From NCBI GenBank assembly GCA_040396955.1, contig JBBAWX010000001.1:186001-250000 (forward strand): DNA of 64,000 nucleotides. Reading direction: 5' to 3'. This stretch comes from UBA965 sp040396955 (GTDB lineage Bacteria > Chloroflexota > Chloroflexia > Chloroflexales > Roseiflexaceae). Under the pieces are notes generated by a model. It did no database searches, was not told the DNA's origin, and saw nothing but the letters and a program-made list of their open reading frames with translations. This document shows positions 51,027 through 59,190 of the stretch, in pieces. Position numbers and translations under genes: made by a program. Positions within the stretch are counted from its first letter, which is position 1; each line of letters opens with the position of its first letter.

Positions 51027-53921
51027 TTATCCCTCCTCGTTTGAGGCATCGTCACAAATCGTCGTAAATGCGCAGTAGGCACAGTGGCGTCCCGATTTGG
51101 TCGGGTACGGAGTCGAGAGCATGCGTGTCATCACTTCGTCGGCGTGTCGGATAATCTGCAATGGCAGGTCTGAGCTCCCGATGTTGTACCCCACGTGTTT
51201 GTTGCGACTGCCGGTGATGATGGCACTTGCACCATCACGCACATGAAAGGTCCGCTCCTCGAGCAGGTTGTTTGACTCACTTGCCTTCTTGTTGCTTTCC
51301 TTGGGTTCCCTGATGTACATCAGGGTCATTTTTTGGGCTGGTGTGGTCAACTGCCATGCGCTCGTACGCATCCCGTGTAAGTACAGCGGAATTTGGAAGT
51401 TCTTGGCTTGTAAGGCCTCTGATACGGTGAATTCTTCGACCAAATCTTTGTAGCTTTTGTCGCTTCCCGTTTTGTAGTCAATGATTTCGGATTCCACATC
51501 CGTCCCGATGTCGATGCGGTCGATGCGTGCTATCACTTGGTGCTGTGAGGTGTGAAATTGCACCGTTTGTTCGAGTAGCCCGGGGCGCAGATATGGGCGC
51601 TCTTCCCAACGGCGTTGTTCGTGGTGCGCCCAGCGGGTGAGCAGGCGCTCCAGCGTGTGTAGACTACTCATTCGCTTCAAACCAGGGTCGAATTGGTCGC
51701 CCCAGCGCCGCGTGGGCTGATAGTCGCCACCACCTGGGAGTGTGATGCGCTCGCCATGCCAGGCTGCGTGGAGCGCCGCCATGCTCCGCTCCGGTACATA
51801 CTGTAATCGCTTGACATAATCATTCATGTGTTCATGGATTAAATTTACATCTTTGGTAGCGCCATTGCCAAGTGCCACACAGCATACTTCGTGAATAATA
51901 CTGCCTGCATCGAGCCGACGCGTGTCGGTCTCCGCATCTTCACGCTCCTGGAGTGCGAGCATGCGCTCATAAAAAAACTGTTTTGGGCATGTCAAAAATC
52001 GTTGAATTTGCGTAGCCGAAAACATGTGTTGCTCTCGGAGTGGAATCATCGGTGGCGGTGCCACTACGGTCTGGGTCGCCCGCGGCGGCACAGGGGGCAT
52101 AAGCGGAGCGATGCGGCTACTCGTCACTATTAGGTCACCATGCCGGTTCATGTGGACCATTTTGCCCAGCATCATCTCAAGGAACGGCGAAGGGAGTTGG
52201 GCTCGTCCCTGGCTGTCGGCGTAAGCAAAGCTCAGCACCACATGGCGGGCATGGCTGCCAACGCTGACTGCAAGGCGGCGTGATTCACGTTCACGCCAGG
52301 CCGCCGGATCACTCCGGCGTGGCATGACGCCACGGCCGCGGCATAGCCGGTAGAGGGCATCTTCTGTCACAATCTGCCAGTCATGGGCGAGTAGTGGCCC
52401 GGCCGATTCGCTGAGCCCCATGATAATCACCACATCGCGAGCTGCTTGCTGACCACGTCGGTCATGAATGTGCAACGGTAGCGTAGTCTGCTCCAAGTAC
52501 TCACTTTGGGTGGGCAGGGTATTGATGCTCAGGATGTGTTGGATTTGTGCTTGCCACGGCATCTGCATGAACGGCGTCAGGTGCATCATTTCTCTGATTT
52601 GTTGGAGCCAGTGACGGCAATCGCGCACCCAATAATCGCTGATATCGACACGTTGTTGGGCGCTTTGCCAGCACCACTGCACACTGCCACTCTCCTGCAA
52701 AATGCGCTGAAGCGCCGTGGCAATTGCCGTGTCTGGTGTCAGCAACGATGCCCAGCCGCTGATGTCGCGGTGGCGTGGATGCTGGGAGTCCCCGGCAATA
52801 GCGTGGGCTTCGGTCGGTGTTGCACCAATGAACGGGAGTTGTGCCATGGCGACCATGAGAGCCGCCCGTTCTTCTACGGAGGTTGTTACGTGCCAGCGGA
52901 GACATCCTTGGAGCAGGCGGATGAGCGGGTTCAGGTGGCGTGGCGGCGCTAAGGGAGGCAAGGCAACGCCGGCGTCGTGGAGTGCCTGTTGGAGCGGCGC
53001 AATTTGATGTGCATCACAGCAAATAATATCGACCGTGTGTTGGCGTGCGAGTTGTGTCAGTGCATATTGGCTCACCGCCATGCATTCGTCAAGGCTCGTG
53101 CCTACACCGGCGCGCCAACTCTGATCGTACATGGCGTCACAAAACATGCTCACGTGTGTTGGTGTGCGCAACGCATCAGGTTGAAACGTGATGAGTGGCA
53201 CTGTCGGCGACGATACGTTGTGTGGCCAGAGTTGGGGCTCGGCAAGTGTGCGCATCCAATCGAGCACATGTTGTAATTCGGGGGCATGGTGCGTGCTCTC
53301 CAGCCATGCGGCTGCCGTGAACTGGGCCGCCTGTTGCGCCACCTTGCTGAGTACTCGGAGTTGGGCGGGATGGGCGTGTTGGAGTTCGCACGCAATAACA
53401 TGGGTGTCAGGTGCTACCGTGCATCCACTGTCAAGCAGGTTACACGCTACGTCCTCATACCCGATGAGGCCCGCATGATCGAGCAAGTCACAGTACCGAA
53501 GGTAGGTGTGTCCGAGTTCGCTGTCCCAGTCAAAGCCGTGATCGGGACGGTGCCATTGCGCGCGTTGCAACGAAATCCAGCCGAGTGCGGTGCCGATTTC
53601 GGTGAGCGCACCTCGATGATGCCCGTGCTGCTGAAAGAGTTGCCCGCCCACTTGCTGCCATGCTTGAAGCACGAGTAGTGCACGAGTGCTCGCACTTGCG
53701 ACGCGAAACTTCCGTTGCTGGCGCATCTGTTTGAGCATGTATGCCTGCAACGTACGGACCTGCACGTTGCTCCGTGGCTGTTGCCGGAGCTGTTGCCGGA
53801 GCCAGTCCGCATGCCGACGGTTTGCAGTGATAATCAGCGTGTTTTGCGTTGGCTCGATGTATTCGAAAAGGGCCGGCCCGTAGAGCGCTTGTGGGACTTG
53901 GTAACGAAATGTACGTATCAT
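51027..53921 (-). CDS. AddB-like nuclease subunit with Fe-S PD-(D/E)XK domain
   Basis: 964 residues, first gene of the AddAB-like pair. The N-terminus (NTLIITANRRHADWLRQQLR) is the helicase-like fold without a Walker A motif, as in AddB. The C-terminal nuclease has IQRFLTCPKQFFYERML (first Cys), EIIDYKTGSDKSY (D-x-K), FQIPLYLHGM and CAYCAFTTIC (C-x2-C-x5-C). The stop and the partner's ATG are separated by one base (TAA-C-ATG). A -10 element TATAAT lies upstream on the minus strand. Both subunits having Fe-S nuclease motifs differs from B. subtilis AddAB, where only AddB does. Confidence 0.82.
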   Translation of the reverse strand: MIRTFRYQVPQALYGPALFEYIEPTQNTLIITANRRHADWLRQQLRQQPRSNVQVRTLQAYMLKQMRQQRKFRVASASTRALLVLQAWQQVGGQLFQQHGHHRGALTEIGTALGWISLQRAQWHRPDHGFDWDSELGHTYLRYCDLLDHAGLIGYEDVACNLLDSGCTVAPDTHVIACELQHAHPAQLRVLSKVAQQAAQFTAAAWLESTHHAPELQHVLDWMRTLAEPQLWPHNVSSPTVPLITFQPDALRTPTHVSMFCDAMYDQSWRAGVGTSLDECMAVSQYALTQLARQHTVDIICCDAHQIAPLQQALHDAGVALPPLAPPRHLNPLIRLLQGCLRWHVTTSVEERAALMVAMAQLPFIGATPTEAHAIAGDSQHPRHRDISGWASLLTPDTAIATALQRILQESGSVQWCWQSAQQRVDISDYWVRDCRHWLQQIREMMHLTPFMQMPWQAQIQHILSINTLPTQSEYLEQTTLPLHIHDRRGQQAARDVVIIMGLSESAGPLLAHDWQIVTEDALYRLCRGRGVMPRRSDPAAWRERESRRLAVSVGSHARHVVLSFAYADSQGRAQLPSPFLEMMLGKMVHMNRHGDLIVTSSRIAPLMPPVPPRATQTVVAPPPMIPLREQHMFSATQIQRFLTCPKQFFYERMLALQEREDAETDTRRLDAGSIIHEVCCVALGNGATKDVNLIHEHMNDYVKRLQYVPERSMAALHAAWHGERITLPGGGDYQPTRRWGDQFDPGLKRMSSLHTLERLLTRWAHHEQRRWEERPYLRPGLLEQTVQFHTSQHQVIARIDRIDIGTDVESEIIDYKTGSDKSYKDLVEEFTVSEALQAKNFQIPLYLHGMRTSAWQLTTPAQKMTLMYIREPKESNKKASESNNLLEERTFHVRDGASAIITGSRNKHVGYNIGSSDLPLQIIRHADEVMTRMLSTPYPTKSGRHCAYCAFTTICDDASNEEG

Positions 53922-54085
53922 ATGCCTTCTACCCTAACGAAAAACTGTTATTTTGCTGTGTGCATTATATATCAACCCTGCGTTGGTATTTGGAATGTCG
54001 TGAAGCCTTTGTGACGCCCAATGACGCGGTCGTCGTGAAAAATGCCAAAGGAATTCAGTATATTCGTCAAAAACAACGAAAATAA
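53909..54085 (+). CDS. Possible small ORF, doubtful
   Basis: 58 codons in an AT-rich region between two genes, overlapping the AddB-like start by 13 bases. The end LECREAFVTPNDAVVVKNAK faintly recalls the small DUF5679 zinc proteins common in Chloroflexota, but their closing CPVCG is missing, no ribosome site is seen and a minus-strand promoter lies inside. It may be a gene remnant or chance. Confidence 0.2.
   Translation: MYVSYAFYPNEKLLFCCVHYISTLRWYLECREAFVTPNDAVVVKNAKGIQYIRQKQRK
53964..53969 (-). promoter_or_regulatory. -10 element TATAAT of the AddAB-like operon
   Basis: Minus-strand TATAAT 43 bases before the start codon at 53921; no matching -35. Confidence 0.4.
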
Positions 54086-54098
54086 AGGGTGAACTCTG

Positions 54099-54107
54099 TG
54101 GTATAAC
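54099..54107 (+). promoter_or_regulatory. Extended -10 (TGG-TATAAC) of the first PARG-like gene
   Basis: TGG precedes the hexamer TATAAC (54102-54107), 46 bases before the ATG at 54154. Confidence 0.4.
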
Positions 54108-54153
54108 AAGGTACCCGTAGCAGAACCGCATCAGCATCACTGAGAGGCACATC

Positions 54154-54993
54154 ATGTTGACACTTCCTGAGCTGGTTGTTGCTCCCCTGCATCGTGATGA
54201 TGTACAACTACCCGTGGCTGCTGTACAGGCCGTGATTGCGGCCACGGACAACATCGTACGTCGCGGTTGGTACTTGGCGCCCAGCCAAAAACCCGTGCTG
54301 ATCCGTAGGTGCCAAACGCAGGCGTGCCATTCCACACAGTGGTATCAACCCCAGCGAGATACGAGAGCCACGCGCTACCCATTCACGCACATCCAAGTGC
54401 ACAATCAAACCTTGCTGACAATCGGTCACGCTTGGCACAAGCGTGGCTATCGAGTTGCGGTAAGTAATCCGTTGTCGTTGCAGTATTACACCGATGCGCT
54501 GATTCATGAACATGTCGACGCACGTGGCTCGCTATTGCGCTCTTCCGGGATCCATCGTTGTTTGGCCAGCATAGTTGCTCACCCTCAAGAAGCCGAACGT
54601 GGCCTGGTACTCACTCCACAATTACCCGTATTTCGCTCCTATGCCGGGGATTTACTCGAACACCCATGGAATGTCGACGTCATTACCACCGATACCCCGG
54701 CCACTCCACAAAACCCCTATGCCATGGTAAATTGGGAGCACGATTTGCAGTGTTGGCTCCAACAGCTGTGTGCGGCCGCCCAACAGGTCGGCGCCAACGC
54801 TTTAGTTGTGGAGCTCTGGAGTGCCATGCACACCAGTTTGGTCGCACAGATTATCCGTACCACGCTTCAGAACACTGCGTTGGGAGGATTGGCAGTCATC
54901 GATTTTGCTATCCCCGATGTGACCTTCCAGCGGGTGCATGTTCATCCCTTTGTCGAGGTATTTGCCGGGCTACGCGTCGCTAATGCGCACTAG
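54154..54993 (+). CDS. PARG-fold (DUF2263/TIGR02452-like) protein, catalytic loop lost
   Basis: 279 residues. Same architecture as the protein at 56043: a helical N-domain, then a macrodomain-like core with TPQLPVFR (154-161), GDLLEHPW (165-172) and a C-terminal VIDFAIPD strand. Microbial PARG has NPGGG...QEE; here NP (105-106) remains but is followed by LSLQYYTD, and the QEE site reads VDARG (121-125) before LLRSS. The usual GAWGCG strand-loop is VELWSAM. It should bind no catalytic water and is probably inactive as a glycohydrolase; ADP-ribose or other nucleotide binding is possible. GAGAGG lies before the ATG. Family assignment rests on pattern recognition. Confidence 0.6.
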   Translation: MLTLPELVVAPLHRDDVQLPVAAVQAVIAATDNIVRRGWYLAPSQKPVLIRRCQTQACHSTQWYQPQRDTRATRYPFTHIQVHNQTLLTIGHAWHKRGYRVAVSNPLSLQYYTDALIHEHVDARGSLLRSSGIHRCLASIVAHPQEAERGLVLTPQLPVFRSYAGDLLEHPWNVDVITTDTPATPQNPYAMVNWEHDLQCWLQQLCAAAQQVGANALVVELWSAMHTSLVAQIIRTTLQNTALGGLAVIDFAIPDVTFQRVHVHPFVEVFAGLRVANAH

Positions 54994-55013
54994 TGGTGTG
55001 CCCGGTACGCACA

Positions 55014-55892
55014 CTACGTCGTTTGTCCTACGACGGTTGTAATACTCTGTATGTGCAGGTGGTGGAGCATATCAAGTGAAAAATTTGGCCCGTGATAGCC
55101 GCCGGCGAGGCAGGCTGCAAGTGTGAAGTTGTGCTGATTGGCCCATGCCACGACGCGCCGTTCCCGCTCGGCAATCATGGCGACATCGATGCCTGCCATT
55201 CCGCCGACGTCACAGTGCTCGTAGACGTCGACCCCCGCGTTGTAAATGCACAAATCGCCAGCACGTAGGTGGGTGGCGGCTGTGGCAAGTGCCGTATCGA
55301 CGGCGTGTAAATAGGCGTCGGCCACATCGACTTTTTGACTCCAATGAGGTGCCGCACACCGGTAGGCATCGTAGTAGTTCGTACTTACGTCGACGTGGAT
55401 GACCTCTGGCCACTCACGTACCATCGAGTATGTACCACCGCCATGATGTGCATCGACGTCGACGATGGCAATGCGTGACGCACCGTTGCGAATCAACTCG
55501 CCACACGCAATGGCGATCCCGTTGAAGGTACAAAAACCAGCGCCATGCTCACGTCGTGCATGGTGAAAGCCGGCAGCGAGTGCATATGCATGCTGCCCGC
55601 GTTGTGCTACCTGGCAGGCTGCATACAGGGCACTGCATTGTGCAACGACCGAATCCCACATGTGCGTGTCCCATGGAAACCCCTGACTACACGCCAATTC
55701 ATGCGGATCTCCGCTCGCTACTGCTGCCACGTACTGTGGGCTGTGGTAGCGTTCGATGTCGGCACGAGTCAATAGCTGCGGCTCGTGTATCGCCCACCCG
55801 TGCCTCTGCAGTTGGGTGGCAAGCTCTCCTCCTTTGCGCGTGGTTTCAAATCGATATGCAGTACGATTAGTGTCCGAATGGAAAAAAATCAT
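55014..55892 (-). CDS. Histone-deacetylase-superfamily zinc amidohydrolase (HDAC/AcuC-like)
   Basis: 292 residues, class II-like arginase/deacetylase fold. The active site is complete: H110-H111 in GFHHARREHGAGFCTFN, zinc ligands D137 and H139 in VDVDAHHGGGT, third ligand D222 in YNAGVDVYEHC, and Tyr256 in AGGYHG. Such enzymes remove acetyl or other acyl groups from lysine, polyamines or small molecules. GGAGGGCCG precedes the ATG. It lies between two PARG-like genes on the other strand, with only 20 bases to the first and a shared intergenic region with the second, suggesting a common role. Confidence 0.85.
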   Translation of the reverse strand: MIFFHSDTNRTAYRFETTRKGGELATQLQRHGWAIHEPQLLTRADIERYHSPQYVAAVASGDPHELACSQGFPWDTHMWDSVVAQCSALYAACQVAQRGQHAYALAAGFHHARREHGAGFCTFNGIAIACGELIRNGASRIAIVDVDAHHGGGTYSMVREWPEVIHVDVSTNYYDAYRCAAPHWSQKVDVADAYLHAVDTALATAATHLRAGDLCIYNAGVDVYEHCDVGGMAGIDVAMIAERERRVVAWANQHNFTLAACLAGGYHGPNFSLDMLHHLHIQSITTVVGQTT

Positions 55893-55933
55893 CGGCCCTC
55901 CTTACGTTTGGCTGTGGTATCTCTCTCTATTTC

Positions 55934-55983
55934 ACTATAAACTAAATCGAGACCACAAATGTGGTTGGTGTAATTTGTATACT
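55934..55983. promoter_or_regulatory. Divergent promoter region of the deacetylase and second PARG-like gene
   Basis: AT-rich. Minus-strand TATAGT (55939-55934) faces the deacetylase; plus-strand TATACT (55978-55983) faces the PARG-like gene. Between them ACCACA-AA-TGTGGT (55952-55965) is a perfect inverted repeat, well placed for one regulator to control both. Confidence 0.4.
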
Positions 55984-56042
55984 AAAAATCAGGGGGAATA
56001 CACACGTTACGACGTAGAAGATAGCATGAAGGTTGCAGCCGC

Positions 56043-56942
56043 ATGGAGCAAAGACTAAATGTGGTATTGTCGCCGATTACACATGATGACTATGTATTAA
56101 GTGGAGTACTACGGCAGCGACTGATACAAGCCACCATGCAAATTGGCGTACACGGAAGCTATGTGAATCCAGAGCACGTCGAGATTGTGCTGAGCGATGC
56201 CATCGCACAGATGCAACAGCGCCAATATCTGATTGAGCCAGCCCAACCTATCTCTGTAGGGCGTGGTCGCTATGCACAAACGCATACATTTGTGCATCAG
56301 AATTCGGCGCTTGAAGTTGCCCAAGCGTGGGCACAACGGGGATTCCAAGTAGGATTGTTGCACCATGTACGGCCGGACGGAGGTATGCACGCAAGTTTGC
56401 GCGGAGAACATGCACAAGAGGCGACACTCTATCGTTCGTCGTTGTTGTCGTTGACACCGTACATCCGTGAATGGTACGACGACGCATATCAAGCGTTGTC
56501 ACCCATGTATGATGCCCGCCTGATGGTGACTCCGCAGGTGCCGTTCATTCGCACCCATGTCGGTGATTTACTGTCTACGCCTTGGCAAGCTGCGGTTGTG
56601 AGCGCAGTGCCTGTGCACACGCAGCGAATACTCACACAGATGCCAGAATATGCCGCAGAGGTGCCGATGATCATGTTGGCCCGCATGCAACGCATCTTTC
56701 GGGCTTTTGCGGCCACGCGTGTGAACGTGGTCGTCGTGGGTGCATGGGGGTGTGGGCGTCAAGGTGGTGATGCGGGCATGCTTGCCGACATCTATGCCAC
56801 GCTGTTGGCAGATACGGTGTCGCGACATTTTGCAGTGGTGGATTTTGCCTTGCCTGGTGGACCCACGTCGCAAGCGTGGTATGCGCACTACCGAGAGCTT
56901 TTCCAAGAGCGCACTTTTGTCCACGCCGCTGACACCATGTGA
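56043..56942 (+). CDS. PARG-like (DUF2263/TIGR02452-type) protein, QEE changed to QEA
   Basis: 299 residues, closer to canonical microbial poly(ADP-ribose) glycohydrolase than its paralogue. Core segments in order: LEVAQAWAQRGFQVGLLHHV, PDGGMH (111-116, in place of NPGGG), HAQEATLYRSSLL with Q125-E126-A127, LMVTPQVPFIRTHVGDLLSTPW, RMQRIFRAFAATRVNVVVVGAWGCGRQGG split over the usual strand and loop (GAWGCG at 233-238), and VVDFALPG. The second Glu of QEE, which is the catalytic acid in studied PARGs, is Ala. GAAGG lies ten bases before the ATG. Either an ADP-ribose-binding reader or an enzyme with changed chemistry. Confidence 0.68.
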   Translation: MEQRLNVVLSPITHDDYVLSGVLRQRLIQATMQIGVHGSYVNPEHVEIVLSDAIAQMQQRQYLIEPAQPISVGRGRYAQTHTFVHQNSALEVAQAWAQRGFQVGLLHHVRPDGGMHASLRGEHAQEATLYRSSLLSLTPYIREWYDDAYQALSPMYDARLMVTPQVPFIRTHVGDLLSTPWQAAVVSAVPVHTQRILTQMPEYAAEVPMIMLARMQRIFRAFAATRVNVVVVGAWGCGRQGGDAGMLADIYATLLADTVSRHFAVVDFALPGGPTSQAWYAHYRELFQERTFVHAADTM

Positions 56943-56953
56943 GTGCGAATAGT

Positions 56954-56985
56954 TGCCCCGACGCACGTACAGGTGTATCGGGGCA
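56954..56985. terminator. Hairpin between PARG-like and dehydratase genes
   Basis: TGCCCCGA (56954-56961) pairs with TCGGGGCA (56978-56985); no T tract on either strand. Confidence 0.4.
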
Positions 56986-57008
56986 GGTGATTGTGCGGGG
57001 TCGCAGTG

Positions 57009-58970
57009 TTAGCGGTGTAATGTGGCGATGATGGCGTCGACATCATAGACACACCCACCCCACGTGCCACCACTCGCCTGTTGCAGGGCCGCCCAGAGCC
57101 GGGTGTCATCGGGGAGTAGCGGATGCGGAGAGAGGTCTGGGCGGAGCGGCCGTTGCGCCAAAATGGCTGTGCCGTGAGCCGCATCAACGACCACACCTGC
57201 CTCGCCAACGAGATTGACGCTACCCTGTAGTGAGGTGCGGTCAACGATAATCTCAATCATGTCGTGGTCGAGGACTTTGCCAATCGGACCACCGGCGAGC
57301 GCCTCTGGCCCCACATGTCCGATACAGGCACCGGTGCTCACCCCGGAGAAGCGGGCGTCCGTGATGACGGCGACTTCGCGACCCCACTTGAGGTGTTTGA
57401 GTGCGGACGTGACTTGGTAGGTCTCTTCCATGCCAGTGCCAAGGGGGCCACCACAGATGAGCACGATGATGTCGCCCGGTACGACGCTTTTGTCACCGTT
57501 GCCCTTGATGGCTCGTACTGCATCACGTTCGCGCAAAAAGACTTTGGCAGGACCCACTTTCCGGTAGACGCCATCGGCGTCGACGACCTGTGGGTCGATG
57601 GCGGTGCTTTTGATGACAGAGCCCTCTGGGGCCAGGTTTCCTTGTGGGAAGGTGACGGTGGAGGTGAGCCCACGCGTGCTCGCGACACCTGGTGCCATGA
57701 TGACATCGTCTGCGTGCACGCCATCGCGTTCGAAGAGCATGCGTCGTACGGTGTGGCGGCGTTCGGAATCTTGCCACCAATCGAGAATGCTGTCGAGGGT
57801 GGTGCCGGCCACCGTAAACGCCGTCGTCTCGAGGAGCCCAAGTTGGCGCAGATGAAGCATGACCTCGGGCACACCGCCGGCCATGTAGGCTTGCACCGTG
57901 ACATGGTTGCGTGGGCCATTGGGGAGAACATCGACAATGCGTGGCACTTGGCGATTGATGTACTCCCAATCGGCCACACTCGGGCGTTTGAGGCCAGCAG
58001 CATGCGCAATTGCCGGGATGTGGAGCAGAAGGTTGGTCGAGCCACCGAAAGCAGCATGCACCACCATCGCATTGTGAATGGCTCGGGCATCGAGGATGTC
58101 CGGGGTTTTTTTCTTCTGGGCATGCAAGTTGAGCAGTGCTCGTGCTGATGCACTGGCTAATTCAAGCCAAATGGGTTGTCCGGATGGTGCAAGTGCCGAG
58201 TGTGGTAGTGCCATTCCGAGAGCTTCGGCGACCACCTGAGAGGTGGCGGCGGTGCCCAAAAACTGACAACCGCCGCCCGGGGATCCGCAAGCACGACATC
58301 CGAGTGCGGCCGCTTCTTGGAGCGAGAGTTCCCCTTGGGCAAAGCGCGCACCAATGGTCTGTACTTTGCCGGCATCCTCGCCATCGGTGGGGGGGAGTGT
58401 GACCCCGCCGGGAACCAAGATGGTCGGCAGATTTTTGGTGCCGGCAAGTGCAATGAGCATGGCCGGCAGGCCTTTGTCGCAGGTAGCGACACCCATGACG
58501 CCGTGGCGAGTCGGTAATGAGCGAATCAAACGGCGGAGCACGATGGCGGCATCATTGCGGTAGGGCAGGCTGTCAAACATGCCCTCGGTGCCTTGGCTGC
58601 GCCCATCACACGGATCGGTCACATACCCCGCAAATGGCATGGCATTATGGGTGCGCAGGGTTTCGGCGGCGGCACGCATTTGTAGGCCGACCTCCCAATG
58701 ACCGGTGTGATACCCGAGGGCGATTGCGCGACCGTCGTTTTCACGAATGCCACCCTGCGTACTTAAAATCAGTACTTGGGTGCGGGTAAGTTCGGCGGGA
58801 TCCCACCCCATGCCCACATTTTGGGTCCAGCCAAAAAGGTCGCCACTCGGACTATCGAGTAACAGCTCAGGGGTAAGTGGCAGCTCGCCTTGTGGTCCGG
58901 GTGCCTTGGAAATAATCTCGAAAAGCGCCTGGGATCCTCCAATGAGGTCGTCGAGGTGTTGGTTGGGCAT
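57009..58970 (-). CDS. yjhG: D-xylonate dehydratase, YjhG/YagF family (IlvD/Edd superfamily)
   Basis: 653 residues, the length of E. coli YjhG/YagF rather than IlvD (about 560). Segments close to YjhG throughout: ELPLTPELLLDSPSGDLFGW, YVTDPCDGRSQGTEGMFDSL, GVATCDKGLPAMLIALAG, LGCRACGSPGGGCQFLGTAA, AAFGGSTNLLLHIPAIAHAA and ITDARFSGVSTGACIGHVGP. The Cys residues in these stretches bind the Fe-S cluster. It dehydrates D-xylonate to 2-keto-3-deoxy-xylonate in oxidative pentose breakdown. AAGGA lies ten bases before the ATG. No aldolase or xylonate genes next to it. Confidence 0.88.
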   Translation of the reverse strand: MPNQHLDDLIGGSQALFEIISKAPGPQGELPLTPELLLDSPSGDLFGWTQNVGMGWDPAELTRTQVLILSTQGGIRENDGRAIALGYHTGHWEVGLQMRAAAETLRTHNAMPFAGYVTDPCDGRSQGTEGMFDSLPYRNDAAIVLRRLIRSLPTRHGVMGVATCDKGLPAMLIALAGTKNLPTILVPGGVTLPPTDGEDAGKVQTIGARFAQGELSLQEAAALGCRACGSPGGGCQFLGTAATSQVVAEALGMALPHSALAPSGQPIWLELASASARALLNLHAQKKKTPDILDARAIHNAMVVHAAFGGSTNLLLHIPAIAHAAGLKRPSVADWEYINRQVPRIVDVLPNGPRNHVTVQAYMAGGVPEVMLHLRQLGLLETTAFTVAGTTLDSILDWWQDSERRHTVRRMLFERDGVHADDVIMAPGVASTRGLTSTVTFPQGNLAPEGSVIKSTAIDPQVVDADGVYRKVGPAKVFLRERDAVRAIKGNGDKSVVPGDIIVLICGGPLGTGMEETYQVTSALKHLKWGREVAVITDARFSGVSTGACIGHVGPEALAGGPIGKVLDHDMIEIIVDRTSLQGSVNLVGEAGVVVDAAHGTAILAQRPLRPDLSPHPLLPDDTRLWAALQQASGGTWGGCVYDVDAIIATLHR

Positions 58971-59036
58971 AAGCGGGTCATCCTTCCTGTGGCGTGTGGT
59001 TTGAGACGGTGTGAGTATCCGTTCAGGGGTTGTCTA

Positions 59037-59050
59037 GACTGATTTCAGTC
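59037..59050. promoter_or_regulatory. Inverted repeat in the dehydratase/lipoprotein intergenic region
   Basis: GACTGA-TT-TCAGTC, perfect 6-bp arms, 67 bases upstream of the dehydratase start. Possible operator. The remainder of 58971-59190 shows only the -10 below. Confidence 0.3.
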
Positions 59051-59103
59051 TCCTATCACGCGCTTTGGTGTGGTGGGCTCTCGTACATGCGGACTATTCA
59101 TAG

Positions 59104-59109
59104 TATAGT
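59104..59109 (+). promoter_or_regulatory. -10 element TATAGT before the repeat-tailed lipoprotein
   Basis: Hexamer TATAGT 81 bases before the ATG at 59191, no clear -35. Confidence 0.35.
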
Positions 59110-59190
59110 GTAGCTGAGTAGCCACGGGAACAATCGAGTGGCCGCCAGCGTCACATCACCGTGGCGTTTCGTAACGACTACGGGGTTATC

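Noticed and set aside
45744..53921. A defence island built from the helicases and nucleases (for example Gabija- or Wadjet-like)
   Set aside because: The proteins match housekeeping UvrD and AddAB-type repair enzymes, with no accompanying effector.
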